Notes: generated by a model from the sequence alone, not told the origin. A stretch of 64,000 bases of DNA from Acinetobacter sp. ANC 3781 (GCF_004331285.1 NZ_SJOH01000013.1:48120-112119); one strand, 5' to 3'. Shown: positions 36,973 to 46,215, numbered from the stretch's first letter. Translations and numbers: made by a program.

Positions 36973-38118
36973 TTAAAAGCGAAATAATGTTTTTAACTTC
37001 TGTTTCGATTGCATAATCGAAGCTGTCCAGGAATTCGGTAAAGAACATTTAGCTAAACGTACCCAAACACTGCCAAACTGTTTCATAAAACTGGCTTCGT
37101 TATAGTGAATGCCATACTCTGCGCATAAGGCACGAATTTTGGGTGCCGCTTCTGCATAACGGTTAGCCGGCATATCCGGGAATAAATGGTGTTCAATTTG
37201 ATGACTCAAATTACCACTTAAAATATGCAACCATTCTGTGCCACTAAAGTTACTCGATCCACGAATTTGACGTAAATACCATTCTGCCCGGGTTTCAGTT
37301 TCGGTATTATCTGGTTCAAAAGTTTCTGTATCTTCAGTGAAATGACCATTAAAGATCACCGCTGATGCCCATAGACTACGAATCACATTCGCCACGGCAT
37401 TGCCGGCAAATACAGGTAAAGCATTCGGCCCCGCAATCAGCGGGAAAAATACATAATCTTTGGCCACCTGACGCACCACTTTTTTACGGAATTTCGCTGA
37501 GTCGACCCAAACCTCTTTCCATGTTTTGGTTTTATAGGCAATTGCATCTTCCAAATGTAGGTTTTGTAAGCCCACATACCATTCGAAAAACACCATCAAT
37601 TGCATGGCTAAAGGAATATTGAATAAAAAGCGTGGTTCCCATTTTTGCGCCTCACTGACACGAATCAGGCCATAGCCAACATCATGGTCTTTGCCAATAA
37701 TATTGGTATAAGTATGGTGAATATAGTTATGGGTATGCTTCCAGTCATCGCCGGTTGCCATGGTATCCCAGTCATAATTGGCACCATTCAGATTCGGGTC
37801 ATTCAGCCAGTCAAACTGACCATGCATCACGTTATGACCCAGTTCCATATTTTCCACGATTTTGGACAGACCCAACAAACCTGTACCCATCAACCATACT
37901 GGTGGAATCCAGCCGCCAAACATTAGCATACCGCGAGAGGCGATTTCGCTATAACGGACAAAATCACGAATTTTATAGATATATTGCGCATCTTGCTCGC
38001 CAATATTGTCCATAATTTCACGGCGAATGGCATCGACTTTCTCACCGAATTCGGCAGTTTGTTTAGCGCTCAGATGTTTTGACTTGCTGTTTTCTAGAAA
38101 TTTAACTGACATATTCAT
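36973..38118 (-). CDS. Membrane fatty acid desaturase (DesB-like)
   Basis: A 381-residue membrane desaturase with the three histidine boxes of the di-iron site: ELGHNVMHGQFDW near residue 92, HTHNYIHHTYTN near residue 128, and LSHQIEHHLFPDMP near residue 308. This pattern is that of acyl-lipid or acyl-CoA Delta-9 desaturases, including Pseudomonas DesB. The electron donor is probably the ferredoxin reductase encoded 63 bp upstream on the same strand, and the TetR gene beyond it probably controls both. Position specificity is not determined by sequence. Confidence 0.88.
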   Translation of the reverse strand: MNMSVKFLENSKSKHLSAKQTAEFGEKVDAIRREIMDNIGEQDAQYIYKIRDFVRYSEIASRGMLMFGGWIPPVWLMGTGLLGLSKIVENMELGHNVMHGQFDWLNDPNLNGANYDWDTMATGDDWKHTHNYIHHTYTNIIGKDHDVGYGLIRVSEAQKWEPRFLFNIPLAMQLMVFFEWYVGLQNLHLEDAIAYKTKTWKEVWVDSAKFRKKVVRQVAKDYVFFPLIAGPNALPVFAGNAVANVIRSLWASAVIFNGHFTEDTETFEPDNTETETRAEWYLRQIRGSSNFSGTEWLHILSGNLSHQIEHHLFPDMPANRYAEAAPKIRALCAEYGIHYNEASFMKQFGSVWVRLAKCSLPNSWTASIMQSKQKLKTLFRF

Positions 38119-38181
38119 TATTTTTCTCCTGAGTCATGCTCCAGCACCTATTCATCGCAAGTGTGAGCAGAACTAAAATTT

Positions 38182-39204
38182 TTAAAGGTTGATCACTACA
38201 GGACTGACAGCTTGGCTAATACACAATTTAATTTGGGTATTGCTATCGTGGTCAATTTCACCGGTCAGCAAGTTTTTGGTTGAGCCGCTGACTTTGGTAC
38301 AGGTACAGGTATTGCAAATACCCATACGGCAACCATGTGCTGGTCTTAGCCCCGCCTGTTCGGCACTTTCAAGTAAATTGGTTTTTGCTTCAAATTCTTG
38401 TTGGGCTCGTAGAAATACCACCGGTTGTACGGCTGCAGTTTCATCGACAACGACCTGGAAATATTCCTGTTTGAGTTGATCGGCAATCCCCAAGTGTTGA
38501 TAAATCTGGTTCAGGCTTTGCATCATCCCCTTGGCACCACAGGCATAACTTTGGCGTTGCTTGAAATCGGCTACCCTACTTTCGAGCAGTTCTACGCTTA
38601 AATGCTGCTTCTGGGCTACGGTATTAAAATGATGGTAGTGGAACTGTGGATATTGTTCAGCCAATTGCAATAATTCACTATGAAAAGCATTGTCACGAGT
38701 AAAATAGAGCAGATCAATCTGCTTTACCTTTTGAATGAGTGCCTGCTCTAACAGTGAATAAATAGCAGTAATGCCGCTGCCTGACGCCAGCAATAGAATA
38801 GAATCCTGAGATGAACTTAATGTGAAATCGCCCTGAACTTGAGAAATTTCTACCACGCTGCCTCGAGCTAAATGTGTTAAGGCATTGGATACTTTACCTT
38901 GGCGTTTTACTGCAATCACAATGTTGCCCTGAGCGGTAATTTTTACAATCGAGTAACTACGTTGCTGACGAACACCTGCAATCACCACAGTCACTAAAAT
39001 ACTTTGCCCAGCACGAAATGTTTTTGCCTGAAAGTTATGATTAGGCTGAAGCTGAATTTGATAAAAGTCTTCATTCAGCATGTGGACATCGACAATACTG
39101 GCTTTCACTTTTTTCCATGCCCAAACTGGATTCACTTTTTCAGCAATAAAATCGATGAAATCTTCTCGAATCCATTGCGGTTGGTACTGCATCACATGAC
39201 TCAT
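38182..39204 (-). CDS. Ferredoxin-type oxidoreductase, desaturase partner (DesC-like)
   Basis: A 340-residue protein of three parts: an FAD-binding domain (RAGQSILVTVVIAGVRQQRSYSI, with RSYSI binding flavin), an NAD(P)-binding domain (ILLLASGSGITAIYSLLEQA), and a C-terminal plant-type 2Fe-2S domain with CRMGICNTCTCTKVSG and a later Cys in IKLCISQA. It would pass electrons from NAD(P)H to the desaturase. Gene order reductase-desaturase with a divergent TetR gene is that of desCB/desT in P. aeruginosa. Three operator-like repeats precede it. Confidence 0.88.
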   Translation of the reverse strand: MSHVMQYQPQWIREDFIDFIAEKVNPVWAWKKVKASIVDVHMLNEDFYQIQLQPNHNFQAKTFRAGQSILVTVVIAGVRQQRSYSIVKITAQGNIVIAVKRQGKVSNALTHLARGSVVEISQVQGDFTLSSSQDSILLLASGSGITAIYSLLEQALIQKVKQIDLLYFTRDNAFHSELLQLAEQYPQFHYHHFNTVAQKQHLSVELLESRVADFKQRQSYACGAKGMMQSLNQIYQHLGIADQLKQEYFQVVVDETAAVQPVVFLRAQQEFEAKTNLLESAEQAGLRPAHGCRMGICNTCTCTKVSGSTKNLLTGEIDHDSNTQIKLCISQAVSPVVINL

Positions 39205-39241
39205 ATGAGGTTCCTCTTTTTTATTGCTGGTTATTTATTTG

Positions 39242-39314
39242 AGTGAACAGGTGTTCTTACAGTGAACACTTGTACACTATTATTATTTTTTACTTCAGTC
39301 AACACCTGTTCACT
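39242..39314. promoter_or_regulatory. Three DesT/FabR-like operator sites
   Basis: The divergent promoter region holds three related 18-bp sites. Site 1 starts AGTGAACAGGTGTTC at 39242. Site 2 is AGTGAACACTTGTACACT at 39261-39278. Site 3, read on the minus strand, is AGTGAACAGGTGTTGACT at 39297-39314. Sites 1 and 3 share a perfect 14-bp inverted repeat 45 bp apart. From memory the Pseudomonas DesT site is AGTGAACGCTTGTTGACT, which would differ from site 3 only in the centre. The TetR protein encoded at 39380 is the likely ligand-responsive binder. Confidence 0.7.
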
Positions 39315-39379
39315 GACATTCGTCGTTTAATTTGTTTTTTTTTGATAGACTTCAGGCAGAATTTTTTTAGGGTAATCGA

Positions 39380-40039
39380 ATGTCGATACGGGATGAGCGT
39401 AAACAACAAAGCCGCCAAGCACTTTTGGATGCCGCGCTTGCTTTAAGCACGTCTGGACGTTCTTTTAGTAGTATCAGTTTGCGTGAAATCGCGCGCCACG
39501 TCGGTTTGGTGCCGACTGCGTTTTATCGCCATTTTCAAGACATGAATGAGCTTGGACTCGAATTAGTCGATCACGTTGCCCTGCATCTAAAAGGCATTCT
39601 GCATCAACTTGGACAAGCTTATATCTACCAACCGAATACCAAAGCGAAAATCAGCCTAGACCTGTTTTTCCAAGCGGTTGAGCATAATCCTGAACCGTGG
39701 GTATTCATGATTGCCGAGCGCTGGGGTGGATCAGAAGTGATTCGTCAGGCCATTGCACGGGAAATTAATTTCTTAATTGAAGACTTGGCCAATGATTTAT
39801 GCAAAATGGAAACAGTACAGCACATCCGCAATCTACAAGACCTTCAGGTGATTTCAAATATTTTAATTAATTTATCTTTTACTTGGGCAATGACTTGGAT
39901 GGATATCAATCGTCACTATCAGGCGGATGAACGGATAGAACAACAAATAAAATTTAAGCTGCAAACCATTACCCAGGTACATGTCATTTTTCGCGGAATT
40001 TCCAACTGGGATACCACACTGGCAGCAGTAAGCAAGTAA
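39380..40039 (+). CDS. TetR-family regulator, DesT/FabR-like
   Basis: A 219-residue TetR regulator. The helix-turn-helix SSISLREIARHVGLVPTAFY near residues 34-53 closely follows FabR/DesT ([20 protein letters not shown]), and NELGLELVDH after it is also shared. The C-terminal ligand domain has AIAREINFLIEDLANDL. DesT senses the saturated to unsaturated acyl-CoA ratio and represses desaturase genes; FabR represses fabA/fabB. Being divergent from a desaturase operon with matching sites, this is probably a DesT equivalent. DesT itself is named only in Pseudomonas, so no symbol is given. Confidence 0.82.
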   Translation: MSIRDERKQQSRQALLDAALALSTSGRSFSSISLREIARHVGLVPTAFYRHFQDMNELGLELVDHVALHLKGILHQLGQAYIYQPNTKAKISLDLFFQAVEHNPEPWVFMIAERWGGSEVIRQAIAREINFLIEDLANDLCKMETVQHIRNLQDLQVISNILINLSFTWAMTWMDINRHYQADERIEQQIKFKLQTITQVHVIFRGISNWDTTLAAVSK

Positions 40040-40057
40040 TCGCTCAAGATGAGATAT

Positions 40058-40088
40058 AAAAAAACCCGCAATGATTGCGGGTTTTTTA
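40058..40088. terminator. Bidirectional terminator between the TetR gene and dsbA
   Basis: AAAAAACCCGCAAT-GATTGCGGGTTTTTT, perfect stem with T runs in both directions, between convergent genes. Confidence 0.85.
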
Positions 40089-40099
40089 GTACATCCAAC

Positions 40100-40717
40100 T
40101 TATTTGGCTTTACGCTCTTTTTCCACCAGGTAGCTCACCACTTGAGTTACTTTCGCATCTTCACCTTGAACCACATATTTACCATTTACCACGACCGCAG
40201 GCACACCGCTCAGTTGGTATTGTTGTGCCAATTTCTTCGATTGAGCCACTTTAGAAGTAATCGCGAATGAATTAAACATGCTGTTAAATTTGGCTTCTGG
40301 TACGCCATATTTTACAAAGAATTTGGCTTGTGATTTTTGATCAAAAATCTGTTGACCACCGGCATGAATGGCATGGAATAAAGGCAAGTGAGTTTTCTTA
40401 CGAACGCCTAATGCTTCAGACACATAATAACCACGCGCGCCTTGCTCCCATAGAGGGTTCATCGCAGCAGGTGTACGCACAAAGTTGACATCTTTAGGAA
40501 TTTTTCTGAGCCAAGCCTGCATATGTGGTTCTAATTTAAAGCAGTGTGGACAGCCATACCAAAAGAACTCACGTACTTCAATTTTTCCAGGAACTTCAAC
40601 TTTACCTGGGTTGGCAACCACGGTGTAATCTTTACCCGCGACAAAATTGGCAGCCATTGCGGTGCCCGAAAAGGCAAAAACAGCAGTAGCAACACTACCT
40701 AAAAGGAATTTTTTCAT
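40100..40717 (-). CDS. dsbA: Thiol:disulfide interchange protein DsbA
   Basis: DsbA introduces disulfides into periplasmic proteins. The 205-residue precursor has a signal peptide (KKFLLGSVATAVFAFSGTAM, cleavage near AMA/ANF). The thioredoxin-fold active site is EFFWYGCPHCFKLEPH near residue 55 with CPHC. The cis-proline loop is YQLSGVPAVVVNGKY near residue 167. All features of a functional oxidase are present. DsbB, its reoxidant, is at 7.7 kb. Single gene. Confidence 0.95.
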   Translation of the reverse strand: MKKFLLGSVATAVFAFSGTAMAANFVAGKDYTVVANPGKVEVPGKIEVREFFWYGCPHCFKLEPHMQAWLRKIPKDVNFVRTPAAMNPLWEQGARGYYVSEALGVRKKTHLPLFHAIHAGGQQIFDQKSQAKFFVKYGVPEAKFNSMFNSFAITSKVAQSKKLAQQYQLSGVPAVVVNGKYVVQGEDAKVTQVVSYLVEKERKAK

Positions 40718-40898
40718 TGACCTTATTGTCCTCTAAATCGTTATGATTAAGTTATACGATGACTATAAATCAATTATGCCGAATTCGTTTTCATTCTGTG
40801 AACTTTTTTACAGCTTTTATCGCTTTTTTGAGAATAAACGCTACACTAAGCCCCTATAACTTTTTTTAAAATATAACGACTTGATTGAGGTGAGACCG

Positions 40899-41615
40899 AT
40901 GTCGCAATTGAATGTTGATCCACAAGAAATTGCCAAATTTGAAGCGTTCGCAGCCATATGGTGGGATCAGCATTCTGAGTTCCGTCCCCTGCATCAAATT
41001 AACCCTTTACGCTTAAATTGGATTGATGAACATTCAGGTGGCATTAGTGGTAAAAAAGTCCTCGATGTCGGCTGCGGTGGCGGTATTTTGTCTGAAAGCA
41101 TGGCACGTCGTGGTGCCCAAGTTTTAGGCATCGACATGGGTGAAGCCCCTTTAAATGTAGCGCGTCTTCATGCAGAACAAGAAAATGTGACCAATATTGA
41201 ATATCGTCAGGTTCCAGTAGAACAGTTGGCAGAAGAACAAGCAGGACAATATGACGTGGTCACGTGTATGGAAATGCTGGAACATGTACCCGATCCGGCA
41301 TCCATTATTCAAGCTTGCCAAAAGTTGGTCAAACCGGGTGGTCATGTATTCTTCTCGACCATTAACCGTAATCCAAAATCTTATTTATTTGCGATTATTG
41401 GTGCGGAATATGTCCTTCGAATGCTCGCCAAAGGCACGCATGATTATCATAAATTTATCAAACCTTCGGAACTTGCACATGACATCCGCAGTGCAGGCTT
41501 AAAACTCAAAGACATGACAGGTTTGCACTTTAACCCGATCACCAAACGTTATTGGCTGGCACCGAATGTCGATGTGAACTATATGGTTTATACGGTAAAA
41601 GAAGGTGCCGAATGA
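40899..41615 (+). CDS. ubiG: Ubiquinone biosynthesis O-methyltransferase
   Basis: UbiG performs both O-methylations of ubiquinone synthesis using S-adenosylmethionine. The 238-residue protein starts [20 protein letters not shown], with the SAM site [20 protein letters not shown] near residue 52 and [11 protein letters not shown] near residue 125. The membrane-binding region ([13 protein letters not shown]) is present. ATG 40899 is preceded by GAGGTGAG; a TTG at 40881 in the same frame would overlap that Shine-Dalgarno sequence. Its stop overlaps the next start as ATGA. Confidence 0.95.
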   Translation: MSQLNVDPQEIAKFEAFAAIWWDQHSEFRPLHQINPLRLNWIDEHSGGISGKKVLDVGCGGGILSESMARRGAQVLGIDMGEAPLNVARLHAEQENVTNIEYRQVPVEQLAEEQAGQYDVVTCMEMLEHVPDPASIIQACQKLVKPGGHVFFSTINRNPKSYLFAIIGAEYVLRMLAKGTHDYHKFIKPSELAHDIRSAGLKLKDMTGLHFNPITKRYWLAPNVDVNYMVYTVKEGAE

Positions 41616-42310
41616 AAGCTGTACTGTTTGACCTAGATGGCACGCTGATTGACACCGCTGCTGACTTTATCCGTATTATTCAAGACATGTGCCGCGATAA
41701 ACAATGCGAGATCGTGGCTGCTGATCTGATTCGTACTCAAGTGTCGGAAGGCGCACGTGCCATGGTGAAACTGGTCTATCCGGAACTTGAGGTAGAAGAT
41801 CCGGTTTTTCTCGCCCATCGGCAACGTTTTTTAGATCTGTATGGCGAAGATATTGCAGTAGAAACTGACCTGTTTGCAGGCATGTATCCGCTGCTTGAAG
41901 AATTGGAAAGCCACGCTATTCCTTGGGGGATTGTGACCAATAAACCACGCTGGCTCAGTGAATCCCTGCTAAAAGCGCTCAATTTGACTGATCGCTGTGC
42001 CGTTCTGGTGTGCCCGGAAGATGTCAGCAAAACCAAGCCTGATCCTGAACCGATGTATCTGGCAGCCCAGCACATTCAGATTCGACCTGAAGACTGTATC
42101 TATGTTGGCGACCATCCACGTGATATTGATGCCGGTCGTAATGCCAATATGTACACCATTTTGGCCGGCTATGGCTATTTACCATTGCAACACAAAGATG
42201 ACTTAACAGCATGGCAGGCTGATTGTATAGTCAAAACAGTTGCCGAATTACATCAGGTAATTAATCAGTTGGTCATCTCAAAGCAACATAACAATTCTCT
42301 GATTTCATAA
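41612..42310 (+). CDS. mupP: HAD phosphatase, probable MurNAc-6-phosphate phosphatase (MupP)
   Basis: A 232-residue HAD hydrolase with [14 protein letters not shown] at residues ~5-18, the cap domain, VTNKP near residue 108, and [16 protein letters not shown] near residue 167. By similarity it looks like phosphoglycolate phosphatase (Gph). In Pseudomonas the gene between ubiG and yciK is mupP, whose product dephosphorylates N-acetylmuramate 6-phosphate for the AmgK/MurU peptidoglycan-recycling route. The same position here, overlapping ubiG by ATGA, is the reason for this symbol; Gph activity remains possible. Confidence 0.75.
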   Translation: MKAVLFDLDGTLIDTAADFIRIIQDMCRDKQCEIVAADLIRTQVSEGARAMVKLVYPELEVEDPVFLAHRQRFLDLYGEDIAVETDLFAGMYPLLEELESHAIPWGIVTNKPRWLSESLLKALNLTDRCAVLVCPEDVSKTKPDPEPMYLAAQHIQIRPEDCIYVGDHPRDIDAGRNANMYTILAGYGYLPLQHKDDLTAWQADCIVKTVAELHQVINQLVISKQHNNSLIS

Positions 42311-42344
42311 AGACATAAAAATACGATAAACGAGGAGGTATGCA

Positions 42345-43091
42345 ATGAAATATTCAGAATATCAACCTCGCCCCGATCTGTTGAAAGATCGCATTATCCT
42401 GATTACAGGTGCGGGCGATGGTATTGGTCGTGCAGCTGCAATTAGTTATGCCCTGCATGGGGCAACAGTAGTCCTGCATGGACGTGCCTTAAACAAGCTT
42501 GAAGTCATTTATGATGAAATTGAAAGCTTGGGTGCACCCCAACCCGCTATTCTGCCTTTGCAACTCTCCAGCGCCTCTTCTCGAGACTATGAGTTACTGG
42601 TCGATACTTTAGAAAAACAATTTGGTCACCTCGATGGCATTTTGCATAACGCCGGTATTCTGGGTGAACGCACGGAACTCGCCCATTACCCGGTCGATGT
42701 CTGGGACGATGTGATGGCGGTGAATCTGCGTGCGCCATTTTTACTGACACAAACCCTGTTACCACTACTACAAAAATCTGAGCATGCCTCTGTGGTTTTT
42801 GCCAGTTCCGGTGTAGGTCGTGAAGCACGTGAGCGTTGGGGGGCCTACTCCGTATCAAAAATTGCCATTGAAGCAGTCAATCAGATTTTTGCCAAAGAAA
42901 ATGTTTATCCCAATGTGCGTTTTAACTGTATTAATCCGGGCGCAACACGGACGGCCATGCGTGCCAAAGCCTATCCGGATGAAGATCCAAAAACCTTGGC
43001 AACCCCTGAAATGATTATGCCGGCCTACCTGTATTTAATGGGTGACGACAGCTTGCATCTGAATGGTCAAAGTATTGATGCGCAGGATTAA
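42345..43091 (+). CDS. yciK: YciK-family short-chain dehydrogenase
   Basis: A 248-residue SDR oxidoreductase with the NAD(P)-binding ILITGAGDGIGRAAAISY near residue 17, HNAGILGERTEL near residue 100, the catalytic Ser in VVFASSGVGREARERWG, and YSVSKIAIEA near residue 168 (YxxxK). The sequence GVGREARERWGAYSVSK is typical of YciK. The substrate is not known. GAGGAGG lies eight bases upstream. It is the third gene of the ubiG-mupP-yciK unit and ends in a terminator at 43105. Confidence 0.88.
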   Translation: MKYSEYQPRPDLLKDRIILITGAGDGIGRAAAISYALHGATVVLHGRALNKLEVIYDEIESLGAPQPAILPLQLSSASSRDYELLVDTLEKQFGHLDGILHNAGILGERTELAHYPVDVWDDVMAVNLRAPFLLTQTLLPLLQKSEHASVVFASSGVGREARERWGAYSVSKIAIEAVNQIFAKENVYPNVRFNCINPGATRTAMRAKAYPDEDPKTLATPEMIMPAYLYLMGDDSLHLNGQSIDAQD

Positions 43092-43104
43092 TCTTTAAAA
43101 AGAT

Positions 43105-43134
43105 CAAAAAGGGAGCCTATGCTCCCTTTTTTTA
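43105..43134 (+). terminator. Terminator of the ubiG-mupP-yciK unit
   Basis: AAGGGAGC-CTAT-GCTCCCTTTTTTT stem and T run, 14 bp after the yciK stop. Confidence 0.85.
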
Positions 43135-43283
43135 TTACCTCCTTTGAGGAGAGAATTTTTAGATAATAAAAAACTATAAATCGTATTTTTAAATAAATTT
43201 AACAATAATATTCGGTTTTTCAAATTTAAAGGATGAGCTTATGCTTATTGATATTGAAAAAAACCCCATATAAGGAATAGATT

Positions 43284-43439
43284 ATGGCTGATCAACAACG
43301 TAAAATTGAAACGATCCGTAGTATTAAAAAATTACAGCTTTCAAATACATTGATTACCCGTTTAGATGATGCAGGACAAGCAGACGCAATTGCAGAGGCT
43401 GTGAACTCACTTCAAGACCTTGCTGAGCAATGGAACTAG
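43284..43439 (+). CDS. Small soluble protein of unknown function
   Basis: A 51-residue open frame, MADQQRKIETIRSIKKLQLS and then a helical half ending VNSLQDLAEQWN. It has no membrane segment; both halves look helical, the first basic and the second acidic. ATAAGGAATAG before the ATG supports translation, and codon use looks like neighbouring genes. I recognise no family. Confidence 0.6.
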   Translation: MADQQRKIETIRSIKKLQLSNTLITRLDDAGQADAIAEAVNSLQDLAEQWN

Positions 43440-43733
43440 AACAGTTTTATTGAACAGTCAGCATAGGGCTGTTGCAGCCTTTAATCAGAACAATTTCGAG
43501 CAAATAAAGCACTATCAAAAATTTGATACAAATTTTTCATCAATATCCTGTTTTTGTAGTATTTAATATCGATATAAAATTTCTTTAGATTTTTAAATCG
43601 TGAGATATTTCTGCATAATATCCTTATTATCTCTGCATTTTTTAATAAATGAGTGATTTATCTTCACAGTTTCTCTGCAATTTTTTCGTACATTAGCATG
43701 ATTGAAATTAATAATTTTCTATGAGGATTCAAC

Positions 43734-44141
43734 ATGAAAAAGATTTTGACAATTTTGGCAATCTCTTTCAGTGCATTGATGGCAAACAGTGTAACCACTG
43801 CTGCACCTCACGAGAAACACGATAACAATCGTGGTTGGGATCAATCACGTCATCAGCAATCAAATAATGGTCGAGATTTTCGTGACCAGGATGATGGCGA
43901 TGATCGTATGCAAGATAAACGCCGTGTTCGGGAAGAACGTGGGGTAAAACGTCTACAACAGCATAAATGGCAAACCGGTTATATAATGCCGCAGCATTAT
44001 CGGGGTAACGGTTATAAAGTCGATTACAAAAGCCATGACTTGCCAAGACCCTCTCGTAACCAGCAGTGGTATAAAATTAATAATGACTATATTTTAGTCG
44101 ACACTGACAGTAATAATATTATTCGTATTCAGGGTTTCTAA
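43734..44141 (+). CDS. RcnB-like secreted protein, copy 1
   Basis: The 135-residue precursor has a signal peptide (KKILTILAISFSALMANSVT, cut near TTAAP) and then a long hydrophilic stretch rich in His, Asp, Arg and Asn. A short C-terminal domain contains NQQWYKINNDYILVDTDSNN, the pattern of the RcnB domain. RcnB in E. coli is periplasmic and affects Ni/Co balance; no metal transporter is nearby, so the role is open. AGGATTC precedes the ATG. A related gene follows at 44377, pointing to a tandem duplication. Confidence 0.72.
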   Translation: MKKILTILAISFSALMANSVTTAAPHEKHDNNRGWDQSRHQQSNNGRDFRDQDDGDDRMQDKRRVREERGVKRLQQHKWQTGYIMPQHYRGNGYKVDYKSHDLPRPSRNQQWYKINNDYILVDTDSNNIIRIQGF

Positions 44142-44162
44142 ATTCAGTTTTATATTCTCTAC

Positions 44163-44190
44163 GCCCAAACTCCGGTTTGGGCTTTTTTTT
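44163..44190 (+). terminator. Terminator after RcnB-like copy 1
   Basis: GCCCAAAC-TCCG-GTTTGGGCTTTTTTTT, 20 bp after the stop. Confidence 0.85.
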
Positions 44191-44376
44191 ATTTTTAAAA
44201 AATCGTTTGTTTTAACAGCAAGGCTTTGACTGTAAGCTTTTCAGGGTTTTTAAAAATCTTCTTTTTTTCTCCATCAATTTCACAATTCACCTATATAGCT
44301 CTCATTTTTTATCTCTAATTTTTGGTTAATTTTGTCTTATCGAAAATATATTTAAAAATGATCTAAGGTGAACGTC

Positions 44377-44733
44377 ATGAAAAAAGTTTTAACAACAATT
44401 GCACTGTCTTTATCTGCATTGATGGCTACTTCTGCGATGGCAGCGCCGGATCATCGTTATGATGATCGTCAACGCTATAACCATGCACCCTCACATCAGG
44501 ACAACCGTTGGGATAATAACAAGCGTTATGATAATAAACGGGTAAACCCGAGTCGTGACTGGCGTGCAGGGCAAAATTTCCCGCGTGTATTCAGCTCATC
44601 GATCTATAAAGTGAGCGACCGTGATGCACGCCGCTTACCGAATACCAACCGTTATCAACAATGGTATAAAGTGAATGGCGACTATGTACTGGTAAACGAA
44701 CGTACCGACCGTATTGTCCGCATTATCAACTAA
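44377..44733 (+). CDS. RcnB-like secreted protein, copy 2
   Basis: The 118-residue precursor, MKKVLTTIALSLSALMATSA with cleavage near AMA/APD, resembles the previous gene in its signal peptide, Arg/Asp/Asn/His-rich middle (DDRQRYNHAPSHQDNRW) and C-terminal QQWYKVNGDYVLVNERTDRI block. AAGGTG six bases before ATG 44377 fixes the start; a GTG three codons earlier is less likely. Each copy has its own terminator, so they are separate transcripts. Function unknown, probably periplasmic. Confidence 0.72.
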   Translation: MKKVLTTIALSLSALMATSAMAAPDHRYDDRQRYNHAPSHQDNRWDNNKRYDNKRVNPSRDWRAGQNFPRVFSSSIYKVSDRDARRLPNTNRYQQWYKVNGDYVLVNERTDRIVRIIN

Positions 44734-44758
44734 AATCGGTTTAAATTTCTGATTACTT

Positions 44759-44792
44759 AAAAACACCTGAATGCGATTCAGGTGTTTTTTTA
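44759..44792 (+). terminator. Terminator after RcnB-like copy 2
   Basis: AACACCTGAAT-GCG-ATTCAGGTGTTTTTT, an 11-pair perfect stem with a T run. Confidence 0.88.
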
Positions 44793-44862
44793 ATTTTTAG
44801 CTTCCCCACAGTCATTTTTTCATTAGAATCAAAGCAGGAATTTTTTTTAATTTGAGATAAGT

Positions 44863-46215
44863 ATGCACGCGAATTCATCGGAAACATCACAAAGCACAAC
44901 TTTGCAATATGTGCATTGGTTTCGACATTCTGCGCCTTATATCAATGCCCACCGTAATAAAACCTTTGTTATTATGTTTGATGGTGAAGCGGTACAACAT
45001 GAAAATTTCCAGCATATTATTCACGACCTTGCCCTGCTGCATTCTTTAGGTATTCGTCTGATTCTGGTGCATGGCGCACGTTCACAAATCAATCAGAACC
45101 TAAAAGCCAGCGGCATTCAAACCCCATTTCATAATCATCGCCGGATTACCACACGTGAATCTTTAAGCTGCGTGATGAATGCAGTGGGTTCAATTCGTTT
45201 GCAAATCGAAGCGCTGCTTTCAATGGGTCTGGCCAACTCACCGATGTACGGCGCACGAATTGATGTCATTTCAGGTAATTTTGTCACCGCAAAACCCTAT
45301 GGCATTCGTGATGGGATTGATTTCCAGCTGACCGGTGAACTGCGTACCGTAGATACCGATGCCATTCAACGTCATCTTAAAAATCATAATATTGTCTTGC
45401 TGGGTCCAACCGGTTATTCCAACACAGGTGAAGTATTTAACCTGGTCGCGGAAGAAGTCGCCACCAATACCGCCATTCTGCTTAAAGCCGACAAGCTGAT
45501 TTTCCTGGGTAAACAACAAGGTCTGGTCAATGAATTGGGGCAATTGCAGCGTGAAATTCCGCCGCATCAACTTGATCAGCATATTCTTCAATATCAGGAC
45601 TCCAATCCGGATATTGCGTTGCAGTTACGTGGTGCGAAAAATGCCTCACTGCAAGGTGTACGTCGTGTACATTTAATTTCTTATACCTATGATGGCGCAT
45701 TGCTGGAAGAACTGTTCACCCGTGATGGTACAGGCACCATGATGACCAATTCACATTATGAAGAAGTGCGTACTGCAAATATTCAGGATGTCGGTGGCTT
45801 GATGAAACTACTTCGCCCGCTTGAGGCTGAAGGCATTTTGGTTTATCGCTCACGGGAACGCTTAGAAAGTGAAATTGAGCAGTTTTCTGTGATTGAACGT
45901 GATGGTATGATTTTAGCCTGTGCTGCGCTTTATCCGATTCCAGCTTCAGCCCATGAAATCAAATCGGCCGAGATTGCCTGTGTCGCGGTCGATCCCACCT
46001 ATCGCAAGTCCAATCGTGGTAGTCAAATTTTGTATTATTTGGAAGACAAAGCTAAAAAAATGGGCATTCAGCAACTGTTTGTATTGACCACACGTACTGC
46101 ACACTGGTTTGTCGAACACGGTTTTGAACCCGCGAGTGTCGATGATCTGCCCAATGCACGTCAGGCGCTGTATAACTATCAGCGCAATTCTCTGGTATTT
46201 AAAAAGCCACTTTAA
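44863..46215 (+). CDS. argA: N-acetylglutamate synthase (amino-acid acetyltransferase)
   Basis: ArgA acetylates glutamate, the first step of arginine synthesis. The 450-residue protein joins an amino acid kinase-like domain (LGIRLILVHGARSQINQNL near residue 65; MYGARIDVISGNF; VLLGPTGYSNTGEVFNL) with a C-terminal GNAT domain (IACVAVDPTYRKSNRGSQIL near residue 370). The kinase domain carries arginine feedback inhibition in this family. Two-domain ArgA of this length is the usual gammaproteobacterial form. A terminator overlaps its stop. Confidence 0.95.
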   Translation: MHANSSETSQSTTLQYVHWFRHSAPYINAHRNKTFVIMFDGEAVQHENFQHIIHDLALLHSLGIRLILVHGARSQINQNLKASGIQTPFHNHRRITTRESLSCVMNAVGSIRLQIEALLSMGLANSPMYGARIDVISGNFVTAKPYGIRDGIDFQLTGELRTVDTDAIQRHLKNHNIVLLGPTGYSNTGEVFNLVAEEVATNTAILLKADKLIFLGKQQGLVNELGQLQREIPPHQLDQHILQYQDSNPDIALQLRGAKNASLQGVRRVHLISYTYDGALLEELFTRDGTGTMMTNSHYEEVRTANIQDVGGLMKLLRPLEAEGILVYRSRERLESEIEQFSVIERDGMILACAALYPIPASAHEIKSAEIACVAVDPTYRKSNRGSQILYYLEDKAKKMGIQQLFVLTTRTAHWFVEHGFEPASVDDLPNARQALYNYQRNSLVFKKPL

